A DNA stretch of 64,000 nucleotides, taken from the NCBI GenBank assembly GCA_030770425.1, contig JASJFT010000182.1:1-64000 (forward strand), written 5' to 3'. Origin of the DNA: Darksidea phi (Eukaryota > Ascomycota > Dothideomycetes > Pleosporales > Lentitheciaceae). A program made the translations under genes and the position numbers. Numbering within the stretch: the stretch's first letter is position 1; every line of letters begins with the position of its first letter. Shown here in pieces: positions 34,313 to 48,554 of the stretch. Below the pieces are notes generated by a model, which did not search any database, was not told the origin of the DNA, and worked only from the letters and a program-made list of their open reading frames with translations.

Positions 34313-36398
34313 TAATCTAAGAAAAGGATAGAATTATCTATATATTCTAGAAGGTCTACGTACCTAAGATAATAAGAAAAGAATTTATTAGATAATACTA
34401 TAAGATACTAGTATATAGATACTAAGGAGTAGAGAAAACCCTTAAATAACTAATAAGAACGTACTATTTTCTATATATAAGATAACTAGTTACCTAGATA
34501 CTTTTAGAATACGTAGATTATTACTATAATAAGTATACTAGATATATACTCTATAGAATACTATAACTAATAGAGAACGTAGAAGGACTATAGAAGATTA
34601 TTACTATAGACTTTATTACGTAGTTACTACGCTCTAAGGAACTAATAATAGAAGTATCCTACGATACTATACTAATAGTAGTAGATAAGTTTATAAAGTA
34701 TACTTACTTTATCCTATATATAAATAAAGGAAATATAATAGAATAACTTATCTATACCTTATTAAGATATATATTTAGTAAATATAGAATACTAGATAAG
34801 ATTATCTTAGATAGAGACGTTAAGTTTATAGTAAAGTTTTAGTAGACCCTTATAGCTAGACTAGGAATAAAATATAGTATATTAACTACCTATTATCTAT
34901 AAATAGACGGACTAACTAAATAAATAAATTAAATAGTAGAATAATATCTTAGATATTATTTAAACTACTACTAAAATAATTAGGTTATACTTTTATCTAT
35001 AGTATAATTTACGTATAATAGCTCGTAATATAGTATAATAAAGATAATACCTTTCTTTATAAACTATAGAATCGAACTAGAAATATATAAGGAACCTAGA
35101 TAACTCTAATCTTATAGCTAGAATAGAGAAAAAATAATAAAAATTATTCTATAAATATACTAATAGCTTAAAAAAGATACGGAATTCCTTTAAACTAGAA
35201 TAAGTAAGTACTATAATAAAAAATAAAAGAAAGTACCTACTTTTAAAGAGGGAGAAAAGGTATAGTTACTACGAAAAAATATTAAGAGTAAGTAACCTAA
35301 TAGTAAACTAGACTATACTAAGATTAGACCCTACGAGATTAAAAAATAAGTCTTACCTATAAACTACTAACTAAGACTACCTCTATAAATAAAAATCTAT
35401 CCTATATTCTATATTAGCTTATTAGAAAAAGTACTATAGAATACTAAACTAGTAGTATATAAAGTAGATACGTATAGTAAAGATAATAAAGAATAAAAAG
35501 TAAAAGAAATCCTAGATAATAACGTTAGAAATAGAAAAAACTACTATCTAATTAAATAGTAGGGAATAGATAAGAATAGGAAACTATAAGAATAAACCTA
35601 AGAACTTAAAGATAATCTTAATTATCCTAAGAAGCTTACGAAGTACTAAAACTATAATCCTAAAGGAAACTAGGAGATAAGGTAAATTTACCTTATAATA
35701 AGTCGAGAAAGCTAGTCTTACCTTTAGTAAGGTAAGAGATACTTAATAGGCTAGAAAGAGTAATATTATCTATAACGTTATAAGTAATATTTAAAGTAGT
35801 TAGAAAGACCTCTAGATTCTTCTACTACTCTAGCTACTAAAGCTTTACCTCCTCTTCATCTAGCTTAACTTCTAACGCCCGGGATTACGCCGCTAATTTC
35901 TTATAAAGAACTACTCTTTACTTCTCTAAACGATATACTCGTATTTAAGCCTCCGTTAGTTTATTAAGAAGCTCGTTCTAAGCTTTTTAAGCCTTCTCTA
36001 GCTACTATTAAAGTTTCTCTTCCGTACGGTTAATAGATTTTATTAATAGTAATAAGCCCTAATACGCGAGTTTCGTTACTTAATATAGATAAACCTTTTA
36101 ATAATAAGATATTAGATATATAATAAGAATCTTATATATTAGTACAAATATATACCTTATAATACCTACTATCTTTAAATAAAGTAATATATAATATTTC
36201 TAACTAAGAATAATAACTATAAGGAAATATTTTAGAGTTATAATAAAAAATTTTATTAATAAGTATAATATATTCTCGAGTTTTACGCGATACTATAATA
36301 GATAATAATAGCCTCTTAAGATAGGGCCCTAATACTAATATAGCCGAATACCGGACCCGGGATAACCTCTAAGCCAAAGGTTTAAAGAGGGGAGATAG

Positions 36399-36840
36399 TA
36401 TTATAAACTAAATATATACTATAGACCGCTAATAAATAGAGCTACTAGAAATCGAGCTAACTACTAGTTTTAATAAAGAATACGACGCGGATCTTATAAT
36501 TAGAGAATAGAAAGTTACGTAATAGATCTATACCTTAATAAGAATAGATCTAAGGGGTTATATAATAGCTTAGTAGATCTATCGAGATAGAGCTACGGAG
36601 CTATAGCTTAGTAGATCTATAGACGTAGAGCTATAGATCTAAGAGAACTAAATTAATATATAATAATTACGAATCTTCTAAATAGTCTTTCTTCTCTATA
36701 GTTAATTTCGTATCTAGATTAATCCTTACCTATTAATATAATTAAACTATTATCTACCTATTTCTACTCCTCTATCCCTACCTTAAGTATAAACCCTAAA
36801 TAAGGCCAAATAACCTATTAGGCCCGGACCCCATTTAACA
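36399..36840 (+). repeat. 3' LTR of Gypsy family A copy 1
   Basis: 442 bp; its end TTTAACA is unmutated while the 5' LTR has TTTAATA, a one-base RIP-type difference. Followed by the target duplication AGATT. Confidence 0.92.
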
Positions 36841-36845
36841 AGATT

Positions 36846-38169
36846 CCTAAAAGAAAGATATATAATTAAGATAATTAGAAATCTTAGTATAAGATTAAAA
36901 AGATAATATAACTATATATAAGGAATTAAGAAATTTCTAAAAAGTAATCTTTAATAGATTATTTTCTATTTAGGTTTAGTCTATATTACTAAGCTATTAT
37001 TATAGCTAGATTCTATAGGTTATTTCGAGTAGAATAGTATATAGCTTATTAAAATTAGACTAATATTAAGCTAGATATTAAAGAATTAAGTTATTAATAA
37101 TCGGCTTAGTTCTAGAATCTTCTAGTAACTACTAAATTAGGTTTAGTTACTAATAAGTATTAGAAATACTTAATTTTAAATACTTATATAATACTTACTA
37201 AGCTATTCTAAAATATTCTATTATTAATTAAGATTAGTAATAGATTTCTTAGCTAGAAGTATATAAGAAAAAGTATCTTTATTAATAAATAGTTTACTCT
37301 ATAATCTAATTATTAAATAATTTAATATATATACTATTATATATATTATATTATTATCTTATTTAATTATACTTTCGTTCTTCTAAATACTATTTATAGT
37401 ATTCTATTAGGTTCTACTATAAATAGAAAGAAAGCTAAGCTTAATAAGCGTTCTTCGCTTATTTAGCTAATTTCTTTCTTTATAATAATTATATAGAGTT
37501 ATAGTTTACTAAGTAATTTAGATTAAAGTAATAAAGCTAAGATTTATAGCTAATATTAACTAATAATAAATACTATATACTAAGTAGATTACTAAGACTT
37601 AGTATAATAGATTATAAATTAGTATTTACTAATTCTAGTAAGCTTTATAATATTCTAGGATTAAAACTTTAATTAATATAAAACGTTTCTTCCTAAGTTA
37701 AAATAGACGTTTAATAAGAATAGCTATAATAATAATACTAGACTAATAAAGAAGCTAAGAATTAAGACTACTTATTTAAATATTATCTTTTTTAGATTTT
37801 AAGATATTAATAGAAATATTTATATATTTTCCTAGACCTAAATAGCTATCTCTAAGCCTTCGACTAGAATAATATTATTAAATAAGATTAGAACTTCTTA
37901 TTAAAACTTAGTAGAATTATTATAAATATAGATATTTATAACTAGATCTAATATCTAAGAATAAAGAAGTAAATAGATATTATTTATTATAAAGACGTTA
38001 TATACTATTAAGAATATAATATAGACTTTATATTAATAATATAGTAAATTATTATCTATATTAATTTCTATTATAATAATTATATTACTATTCTAGCTAG
38101 TTTATTTTTACTATTTATAATATTAATTTCTCTTATATATTTTAGCTAAGATATTCTTCTTATTCTTAA
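36846..38169. other. Interior of the long-inverted-repeat unit, unclassified
   Basis: AT-rich and stop-dense, with CA and TG almost absent. No domain is recognisable. Confidence 0.5.
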
Positions 38170-38431
38170 TATAGTATATAGGTATATCTAAGATAGGGTA
38201 GTAGAGCTTACGACCCGTAGTTAGAAGAATAGAAGGAAAGAGTTAATAGAATAGGTAGCTAAAATTAGTTAAATTAAACTATTTCTTCTATCTATCGTAT
38301 AATAGAATAGATAGTAAACTCTAGTTAAAGATACTTCTAAATAATAGTCCTTTAGAGTTTAGTCTAATATTTCGCTACTTATCTAAGCCTTTAATACTTA
38401 ATTAGGAGGCTCCCTTTACTATTATACTATA
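38170..38431 (-). repeat. Right inverted terminal repeat
   Basis: Reverse complement of 27,403-27,668. The outer end is at 38,431; the DNA beyond does not visibly resume the pogo-type fragment. Confidence 0.75.
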
Positions 38432-39456
38432 TTTTCCTTCCTAACTAAAAGAGCTTAGTCTTCTTAAGCTCTACTACCTAATTAAGTAACTTTATATAAT
38501 ACTAGTACGTTATTAATAGTAAACCCTACTATTAGCCTATTAAAGATTCTTCTTTAAGTAATCTCTATCTTTAAATAACTCTTAAGAAGTTATTAGTAGG
38601 TCTTTTATTTCCCTCCTTCTTAGTAAATAGACTATAGCCTAATCTTAATATCTCTTTCTTTCTAGAATTTTTAATAGTAAATCGGTATAATTATAAAGAT
38701 AAGCTTTCTCTAACTAGTTCGATATATTATCGTAAAACTAATTAATCTCTAATCTAGTTCTAGCTTTTTAATAGACTTCTTTATCTCTATATAGCCTTTA
38801 AACTCTTATCTAGTAACTTTATAATAATATTTATAGATAAGTCTTTAAATACTCTTACTTTAACTTCTCTATAGCTAGTAGTTAGCTAAAATATATATAA
38901 AAGGCCTCTCTTAATATTTTCTTAGACTCTTTAACCTTCTTCTTATAGCTACTCTTCTTATCTATTAGCCTAATAGTCTCTTAAGTCTCTAGCTTCTTAA
39001 TCTCTAAGTCTTTTAATCTTTAAGCCTCTTACTTCTCTTTCTAGCTATATCTAGTAAGGGCGTTACTATTAATCTATCTACGGGTAGTACTACTATAGAT
39101 ACCTTTAATAGTAGTAGTAGTAGCTAGTATTCTCCTAACTAGTCTTTAAGAGATAGAAAAGGTAATTAAGAATTAAAGCTCTATAACTATTCTTTAGTAA
39201 TAGCTAATATTATTATTCTAAAGTAGCGTAAGTTTTCTCTTTTTTTAATTAGTTATTACTTATATTAATTTATTAATAATAATCTCGTAGATTAATCGAA
39301 TTATTAATTAAGCTTTCTAAATTAACTTTAGCTAATATCTTTATAATATTAAGTATTAGGACGTCTCTTTAAAGACTATTCTACGTACTAATACTATTTA
39401 ATATATAGCTTAATATAATCTTATTATTATCTATAATTCTAACTTTCTTATAAAGA
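38432..39456. other. RIP-degraded DNA, unclassified
   Basis: AT-rich, with no reading frame and CA and TG almost absent. Probably older retroelement sequence into which the next Gypsy element inserted; not resolved. Confidence 0.45.
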
Positions 39457-39891
39457 TATTATAACCCTAGGATTAGAAGGATATAGGATAAGCTCTAATA
39501 TAGCTAGGATAGCTAAGCCTCGCTTAGTTAGTAATCTAATATTATATAACTTAGAAGTTATAGAAGTTACTAAAATAACTACTTCTATAACCTCTATAGA
39601 AGTTATAGAAGTCGTAGAAGTTACTACTTCTACTACTACTACTACTACCTTAAGGAATAAGAATAGATATAAGAGAGTAGAGAATCTCTTAGACTTTCTA
39701 TTTTAATTCCTTATAATTAATTCTCTTTAGTTTATCTAATACTTATAGATAAGATTAGATCTTTTCTTAAGTAATTATTCTAGTAATAGAATTTATTAAC
39801 TTAATCTTAATCTATTAAAACCTAATAGTACGATAAACGTACTATTAGTTCTAACCTAGATCCTATATTAAAGTACGTATAATATATAATA
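39457..39891 (+). repeat. 5' LTR of Gypsy family B copy 1
   Basis: 435 bp; starts TATTATAACCCTAG and contains a run of CTA triplets near 39,630. The same length as the LTRs at 46,469 and 62,209. Confidence 0.9.
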
Positions 39892-42800
39892 TATTAACTA
39901 TTTTAAATCTAGATTATATTAAATATAGTAACTTTATCTAGCTTACGTAATACTTCTAAAGAAAGTATAATAGGAGCTCTAATAACGAATCCAGCTACTC
40001 TCGTTTAGTAATAAGTAGCTTAAATAGTAGAGATATAATAGGCTATAGTATTACTATAAGAAGTACTATAATAAATAAAAGTAGAACTTAGTAGTAAAAC
40101 GAAAGTTAAGATATCTAAAAAATATAATAATAATAAGGAAGACTTAAAGCTATTCCTTATATAGATAGATCTATACTATTAGTTTAACTCTACTATATTT
40201 ACTAGTAATTAGAATAGAATCCTTATAGTAGGTATATATATAATAGAGAAGATAGTAGTATAAATATAACCTTTAGTTAACGATTATATAGCTAATAAAG
40301 AAACTCTAAATAAGTAATATAATAAAATAAAAGTAGTATTTATAGATTAGGACTTCTTTAAGAAATAGATATATATAGTTTTTAAAAATATTAATAAAGT
40401 CTAGTAAGTAGAGTATAAGATCTAGAGACTAAAATAAATAAAGTTAGTAGGAGTCTATACTACTAAATTTAAATAACTATAGTATAAGATTAATTAGAAT
40501 AATACTCCTCTTATAGTTACGTACTATAATAGACTTAAGAAAGTAGTTAAAGATAAGCTATTTAGACTTAAGAAGCTAGACGACCTAATAGAACTAATTA
40601 AGATAATAATCTATATTAATAATTAACTATATAAATAAGTACTTAAAAAGTAAGATACTATAGGACTAGTTAGAGTCTATAAAAAAAAGTAGTTAGCTTC
40701 TAAATATAGTTTCTATAGAGATTATAATAAAATAAATATTAATATAATCTAAGAAAAGAAATATTTAAAGAATAAAAAATATAACTAAGATAAGAAACTA
40801 TAGAAAGTCCTAGTAGATAAGATAAAATAATAATAGAAAGAGAAAGTATATCTATACTATAAAATATAGAAATACTTTACTAAGAAATATAGTAATAAAA
40901 AAAAGAATATAGATAACTAGAAGGGTACTAAGTATATTAATATAATTAAAGGTATCTATTAAGAGACGGACGACTAAAGATTATTTCTAGAAGAATAGTT
41001 TAATATAATAGAAGATACGGACGAGGAAATTCCTTACTAATAAGAAGATCTAGAGCTTAAGATTAGAGAACTAAAACTTAATAAGCTAGAGGAGGTTAAT
41101 ACGGAAATAGTTTTCCGATAATTAGTATATAATAAATATTAAAAGTATAGTAATAGTTAATATATTACTAAGTACTATACTAGAGTAAAAGAGCTAATTT
41201 ATATTACTAGTAACTAAGAGTAGATAGTAATAGAATAGACTCTAAAGCTCTAAGAACTAGAGGACTATAAGATAATATAGAATTACGAGAATTAAGATTA
41301 TAATATCTTACTATAGACTTACTATATAAGATAGTATAAGTACTATATATAATAAAAGAAGAATATTATAATTTTTTTAGAAAATTACCTATATATATAT
41401 CTTCTTAATAAAGAATATCTAATAATTAAATACTATATATATAACTATAAGAATTAGATTATAATATATAAAGAGTAAGAATAGCTAAAATAGAATAGTT
41501 ACTATAATAATAAATATAAAAAATATATCCCGATAAAATATACTATAGGATAATAGCTAAGAGGACTAACTAAAATAGATACTAAGAAGTATAAACGGAA
41601 TAGTAACTATAGAACTATATATTAGGAATCTAATTATAAAATAATATATTAGATATACTATAATAGATTATATATCCTATACCTAGTATAAAGAGAGCTT
41701 ATAGCTAGAAGGGAAGAAGATATCTTCTATCTAAACCTCTAAAGATAAGAATATCTCGTCGAATAATATAATAGGTATAGTTACTAGCTATAAAACTAGA
41801 ATAATCTAAACAACCTAGAGATTAGAAGGTAGCTACGAGCTCTAGATATATAGTAAGGGTATTATAATATCTAGAATAATAAAAAGAAGGTAAAAATTAG
41901 TTATAAGAATATATCGTTATTAGAAAGAAGCTAGAAAGAAGGGCTATAAAAGGTACTAAACTAGAAACTACCTATTAAAGCTAAAAAGACGATAGATCTA
42001 GATTAGAAATAAATAAATAGCTTATTTTCTTAATAGAAGGGAGAATCTAGACCTAATAAATATTATCCTATATTTTAATATAAGTCTAGAAAATACTAGA
42101 ATAAGATTTAAGAACTAGATAATAATTCTAATAATTAGGTTATTTATAATAATAAGTTAAAAAACTAGATTATTATTAGCTATATAAGAGTTATACTAAT
42201 AAGAGTATCTAAAAGATAACTCTATAAATTATATAAAAAAATATCTAATAACTAGCTAGATTAGAAGTAGACGTATAGATTTATAGACGGAAGATCTAAG
42301 CTATAGTAAATAGTAGAATAGAGTTTATACTTCTATTATTATAGATAGTAGAGAAATATAGAATTTTCTACTAAACTAAAATAAAACCTATATAAGTAGA
42401 ACTCGAAGATAGATTATCTATAGAATATAGAGAAGATATAATTTATTTCGAAATATAAGAAGTAATTCTAAAGATAAAGAATATTAGAGACTATTATAAA
42501 TTTAATATTATAAAAATTAGAGATATTAATATAATTATTAATTATAATTAACTAGTAAAATATAATCTATAAATAGATTAGAAATTACGTAAAGTACTAA
42601 GCTATAAGTAGATAGCTTAAGTCGTAAGAATTAGAAGACTAGGTAGGTCTAGCTATAAAATCTAGTATATACTCTAGAAAAAGAGAATAGACTTAATTTT
42701 ATCTTATAAGATTACGAGGATCTACGAAAAGAATCTATAAAGAGTTAGTATTATTATAGTATAAAGAGTCGCGATTATATAGAAAGAACTATAACTAATA

Positions 42801-45800
42801 ATACCTTAAGATTATAAGAAATTCTAAAAGTTATTTAAAGAATATCTAGATATAAACTTATTAAAGTATTAAGAATAGGATTATAAGATATATTTAGAAG
42901 AAGATATAAAACTTAAGTCTAGATCTATATACTTATTAATAGTAGATTAATAAGAAGAATTAAAAGAGTACCTTATAAAGAACCTAAAGAGAAGATATAT
43001 TAAAGAAAGTTAGAGCTCTATAGTATTACTAGTTCTATTTATTTTAAAGAAGAATAGAAAGTTATAACTTTATATAGACTATAGATATTTAAATAATATT
43101 ATAAAGAAAAATAGATATTTATTACTACTAATTAGAGAATTTATAGACTAGTTCTAAGGAGTTAAATAGATTATAAAATTTAATATTTAAGAGAGACTTT
43201 ATAGGATTCGAATAATAAAAGGGTATAAAAAGTATATAGTATTTAAAACCTAATATAAACTCTATAAGTATAGAGTTATACTATTTAGACTAATAAATAT
43301 ACTAGTAATATTTTAGTTAGTTATTAATAGGATATTAAATAAATACTTAGATATATTTTATATAGTATATCTAGATAATATCCTTATATATAGTAAAGAG
43401 ATACTAGAGAAATATAAAAAATATATAAAAAAAGTACTATAAAAGCTATAGTAAAATAGGTTATTACTTTACCTAGATAAATATAAATTCTATAAGATAG
43501 AAATTAAATATCTAAATTTTATTATTTTATAAGAAGGAGTATCTATAAACCCTAAGAAAGTATAGACTATAAGAAAATAGCTAATTCTAATATTAGTTAA
43601 GAACGTATAATTCTTTCTAGAATTTACTAACTTTTATTAAAAGTTTATTAGGAACTACTTAAAGATAGTAGCTCTACTTATAGAGGTAACTAAGAAAGAA
43701 ATTTTTTTTTAATAAAACTAAGAATAATAGAAAACTTTTAATAAGCTTAAAAATCTATTTATATTAGTACTTATATTATAGATATACGACCTAATAAAAT
43801 CTTTTAAAGTAGAAATAGATATATTAGACTACGTACTAGAAGTAATACTTATCTAGTAAGAAAAAGATAGAAAATAAAAACTAGTATTCTATTATTTATA
43901 TAAGTTTAGTAAAAAAGAAGTAAAGTATAATATTTATAATAAGAAACTTAGTACTATTATATTAATATTTAAATAATAGAGACTATAGCTTATAGAAGCT
44001 AAGTATAAGATTAAGGTTATTATAGACTACTAGAACCTTATAAGTTTTACGACTATAAAGAAACTTAATTAATAATAATTCTAATAATTAGAATTACTAG
44101 TAGACTATAACTTTAAGATAAGTTACTAGCTAGAAATATTAAATAAAGTAGTAAATACTCTTAGTAGAAGATTAGATCTTTAAAGTACTAATAAATCTAT
44201 TATATATAAACTAGTCCTATAAAAGAAATCTAATAAAACTCTTATTTATAACTATACGAGACTAGTAAAAATTATAGTAGTAGTAGATATTAAGAAAAAA
44301 TAGTAAAAAAGAATCTAAGAACTTATCTAAGGAAGTAATAAAGAAGTAGAAGAAAATAAAATACTCTTTAATAAAAAAGAATACTTTACTCTAAAGAACG
44401 ACTTAAAGATAAGACTCTATATACTATTAAGTCTTAAAGAAAACCTTATACGGGAAATCTACGAGAGTAAAATATTAGAATATCTAGAAATCGACGAAAT
44501 AGTTAGATATATAAATAGAGAATACCTACTTACTAATATAAGAGAGGAAGTTTAGAAAGTAATAAGTAACTATTTAAAATATTTTAAGAATAAATCTAAG
44601 AGATATAAGTCCTATAGATTATTCTAACTATTAATACTATTTATATAATTATAGACTTATATTATAATAGACTTTATAGTAAAGCTACTATTATTATTAA
44701 AACTAGGATTAGAAAGATTATATAATATAATTATAATAATTATAGACTAATTAACTAAAGTAGTATACTTTATTCTAATAAATAAAGTAATTATAGTAGA
44801 AAATATAGCTTATAAGGTTAAGAGAATACTTATTACTAATTATAAATTACTAGAATAGATTCTTATAGATAGAGATAAACTATTTACTTCGAAGTTTTAA
44901 AGTATACTACTCGTAAAACTAGAAATTAAAAGAAAACTATTAACTAGCTTCTATCTATAGATAGATAGTTAGATAGAATAAACGAACTAAATACTAAAGG
45001 AGTATCTAAGATTCTATATTAATAAGTTATAAAATAACTAGATTAAACTACTATTAATAATATAACTAGTATATAATAGTAAGAAATCTATAATAACTAG
45101 ATACTTACTATACTACGTAAACTATAGATATAAACTAATAACTTATAAAGATTTAAAAGATATTAAGAATATATTTACTAGAGTAGAAGAGAAGGTCTAC
45201 TTAATATAAGAATTATATAAAGAACTTAGTACGTAAATAGTATATAGGAATCTTATAATAGCTAAAATAATAAATAAAAGAAGACTTAAGGGACTAACCC
45301 TTAAGAGAGAAGATAAAGTTTTTCTTTTATAATAAAATCTAAAAACTAAATAACTATATAATAAACTAGATAATTTATAAATCGAACTATTTAAAATTAA
45401 AAAAAAAATAGAACTAGTTAACTATAGGCTAAAGCTAGCTAAAGATATAAGAATATATCCGGTATTCTATATATTATTACTAGAACTAGTACTAGAAGAC
45501 GCTAAAGTAGCTACTAATATCGAGCTTAAAGACGAGAAGTATAAAGTTAAGAAAATTTAAGAACTATAGAAGTTTAGTTATTAGTAAAAATATTTAGTTA
45601 AATAGATAAAATAGTATACTAGCTAGAATATATAGGAATTAATTAAGAACCTATAGAGCTACTAGAGACTAGTTAAGTAGTATTACTAGAAGTATCTAGA
45701 GGCGGAGGCTTTTAACTATTTAGAAAGAAGAAGTTAATAGACTTATATAGTAAGGGTTACTATAGTAATTTAAGTAAGTTAGAAGAAGTAGAATATTTAA

Positions 45801-46468
45801 TTTCCTCTTACTTTAACTAATCTAGCTCCTTAAGAGATATAAGCTTATAATAGTATATTTTAGTATTATAATACTCTAGGTCCCGAAGCTACTTTAAGAG
45901 ATAGACTTTACGAGTATAAAGTTTAGCTATTTAAATAAAAGTCTTATTATAGATAGAATATATAGTATCTAGCTTAGTCTAAAAATTAAATTTCTATTTA
46001 TCTATCTTTACCTAATCTCTCTTAGTTACTACTAGGTTATACTTCGATCTATAATAGACGTACTCTATATAAAAACTAAACTAAAGATTAATATAATAAG
46101 TTTAAGAAGGCTATATAGTATAATAATAAAAATAGAATATTAATATAAAATAAGAATAAGTAAATAGATAATCTATAAGATAATAATAACGTTTAGAACG
46201 AGTTATTATAGAAGTCTTAGGTATTATTAAAACCTAGAAAGTTAATTAAGAATAAAAGGTAGTTAACCCCGTATAGATAGTAGATTAATTACTCTTATAT
46301 ATTATCTAAAAGATAGAATAACTATAATCCTAGATAGGCTATATAGTACGTATATATAGGGTATAGTATAGTTTAAAAAAAGAAACCTACTAAGTAAGGA
46401 TATTACTAGCTAGGGTATAGTAGGTATAACGAAATCTTCGAGAATAAAACTTAGAAGAAGAGAGTAAG

Positions 46469-46903
46469 TATTATAACCCTAGAATTAGAAGGATATAGGG
46501 TAAGCTCTAACGTAGCTAAAATAGTTAAGTCTTACTTAGTTAGTAATCTAATATTATATAACTTAGAAGTTATAGAAGTTACTAAGATAATTACTTCTAT
46601 AACCTCTATAGAAGTTATAGAAGCCGTAGAAGTTACTACTTCTACTACTACTACTACTATCTTAAGGGATAAGAATAGATATAAGAGGATAGAGAATCTT
46701 TTAAACTTTCTATTTTAATTTCTTATAGTTAATTCTCTTTAGTTTATCTAATACTTATAGATAAGATTAAATCTTTTCTTAAGTAGTTATTCTAGTAATA
46801 GAATTTATTAACTTAATCTTAATTTATTAAAACCTAATAGTACGATAAACGTACTATTAGTCTTAATCTAGATCTTGTATTAAAGTACGTATAACGTATA
46901 ATA
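46469..46903 (+). repeat. 3' LTR of Gypsy family B copy 1
   Basis: 435 bp, matching 39,457-39,891 apart from scattered C/T and G/A differences. Confidence 0.9.
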
Positions 46904-48089
46904 AAAGGGTAGTATAACTATTTATAACTTCTTTAGCTTAAGAATCTAGAGGGGTTTCTATTTATAAAATATTTAAACTAATATATACTATTATATATTC
47001 TAGGTTTAAGATTATAATAATAGAGCTAGTCTAGTTTATAATTAGTATACTAATTTAAAGACTAGTAAGATCTAGACTAGTTATTAATAGATATACTAGA
47101 ATAATTAGTTAATAGCTTAAGAATTCTATACTAACTATATAGTCGATAAAAATTCGAGGTTTTACATTATATTTTATAAGTTATTTCTAATTCCTTTCTC
47201 TTATCTTTACCCGCTAATTTATTAAATAAGATAGTACTAATATTATATACCTACTTACTAAGATTAATCCTAGTAATATTATAAACCTAAGTAAGATATA
47301 ACTATACTACCCTTCTTCTTAAGCTTCTTTAACTAGTTCTTATATTAATAGCTCTCCTTTAGACTCTTCTTTAGACTTTTAATTAGGCTCTTCTTTAAGC
47401 CCTCCTTTATATTATTCTATAACCTAGCTTCTTAATAAGTCTATTAAGACTAAGCTAATTAAGTCGTACTTCTATCTTTAGTCTTCTAGCTATTCTTAAT
47501 AATTATCTAGATCTAAGTAAGGTAGCTTTAGTAATATTAAGCAAGAATAGCGTAAATTAATTAAATACTAATATTAATAATATAAGCTCCGAGCGTAGTA
47601 TAAGTATTAGAACTAGTATTAAAATAATTCTCTAACTTAATCTAGCTAATTATTACCTCTAAATTCTAATTATCTTCGTATCTAGTCTAACCTATCTACT
47701 ATAACTTATACTACTAATAAGATATTAGAGAATTCTAATATATTAATAATTCCTTATTAGTTATCTAAGGATAAGGATAAAGATAAAGGTAAGAATTCTA
47801 AGAATATTTATTATAATAATTATAATAACGGCGGAGGCTATAATAATAATAGTAGTACTACTACTTAGGCTATATAAATTTCCTAGGTTTTACTTCTTTA
47901 ACTAGTAATTAGCTTTTAGTTCTTCTCTTTATAGCTTTTTATATCTAGCTCCTAGTATCTCTATATAGCCCTTAGGCTTTTATAGACTAACTTATAGCTT
48001 TTAAAATCTTACTTTCTAATCTATTTCTTTCTTATTACTAATAATCCTTCTCTACTAGGTCTATAATAATAATAATAGGAAATAAAAAC
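46904..48089. other. RIP-degraded DNA, possible Gag remnant
   Basis: Around 47,790-47,870 a plus-strand frame reads lysine-rich sequence then YYNNYNNGGGYNNNSSTTT, a low-complexity stretch that may be Gag-like. Otherwise stop-dense. It is interrupted at 48,090 by the next Gypsy element. Confidence 0.35.
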
Positions 48090-48554
48090 TATTAAACGGG
48101 GTCCGGGCCCGATAGGTTATTTAGCCTCGTTTAGGGTTTTACTTAAGATAGGAACGGAAGAGTAGGAATAGATAGATAATAGTTCAATTATATTAATAGG
48201 TAAGGATTAATCTAGATTCGAAATTAACTATAAGAAGAAAAGACTATCTTAGAAGATTTATAGTTATTATATATTAATTTAGTTTCCTTAGATCTATAGC
48301 TTTATATCTATAGATCTACTAAGCTATAACTTCGTAGCTCTATTCTAATAGATCTACTAAGCTATTACGTAACCCTTAGATCTATTCTTACTAAAGTATA
48401 GATCTATTACGTAACTTCCTAGTAAAGCTATCTATACTTATTATTATTTATACTATAGTTATAATTATCGTATTCTATATTAGAGCTAGTAATAGGTTTA
48501 ATCTTAGATAGCTCTTCTTACTACTATTCTATAGTATATATTTAGTTTATAATA
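48090..48554 (-). repeat. 3' LTR of Gypsy family A copy 2
   Basis: 465 bp; the outer end is TATTAAACGGGGTCC, the reverse complement of the family A LTR end. Confidence 0.9.

Larger units (their letters stand above)
27986..36840 (+). mobile_element. Complete Gypsy chromovirus (family A), RIP-degraded and split by a Fot1-type insertion
   Basis: Both LTRs are 442 bp (27,986-28,427; 36,399-36,840) and the element is flanked by a perfect 5-bp target duplication AGATT (27,981-27,985; 36,841-36,845). LTR ends are TA...TA on the left and TA...CA on the right, as expected for TG...CA after RIP. Reading through stops gives, in order: a Gag zinc knuckle at about 29,377 with its Cys codons changed to Tyr; reverse transcriptase at about 31,070-31,700 with VYLDD intact near 31,465; RNase H to about 32,290; integrase from about 34,320 (ITIDFIT, LDRDVKF); and a chromodomain at about 35,485-35,640 (VKEILDNNVRNRKNYYLIK). 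A polypurine tract (AAAGAGGGGAGATA) precedes the 3' LTR. Without the insertion it is about 7.0 kb. Clearly inactive. Confidence 0.93.
27403..38431. mobile_element. Transposon-like unit with ~265-bp inverted terminal repeats, split by a Gypsy element
   Basis: 27,403-27,668 and 38,170-38,431 are inverted copies of one another (outer end TATAGTATAATAG). The unit sits inside the pogo-type fragment on its left. Removing the Gypsy element (27,986-36,840) leaves about 2.2 kb of interior, heavily RIP-degraded and without a recognisable domain. A further partial copy, in the same orientation as the left end, is at about 56,054-56,700. Long inverted termini would suit a DNA transposon; the superfamily is unknown. 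Confidence 0.6.
39457..46903 (+). mobile_element. Gypsy element of family B, RIP-degraded
   Basis: LTRs of 435 bp at 39,457-39,891 and 46,469-46,903, with flanking 5-mers AAAGA and AAAGG, a near-perfect target duplication. Reading through stops in the plus strand gives Gypsy-type reverse transcriptase with YLDN at about 43,368 followed by ILIYSKE, then FFLEFTNFY and an RNase H-like region with LSRRLDL near 44,160. An integrase-like region follows to about 45,100. A purine tract (GAAGAAGAGAGTAAG) abuts the 3' LTR. It differs from family A in LTR sequence, and I did not find a chromodomain with certainty. Confidence 0.85.
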
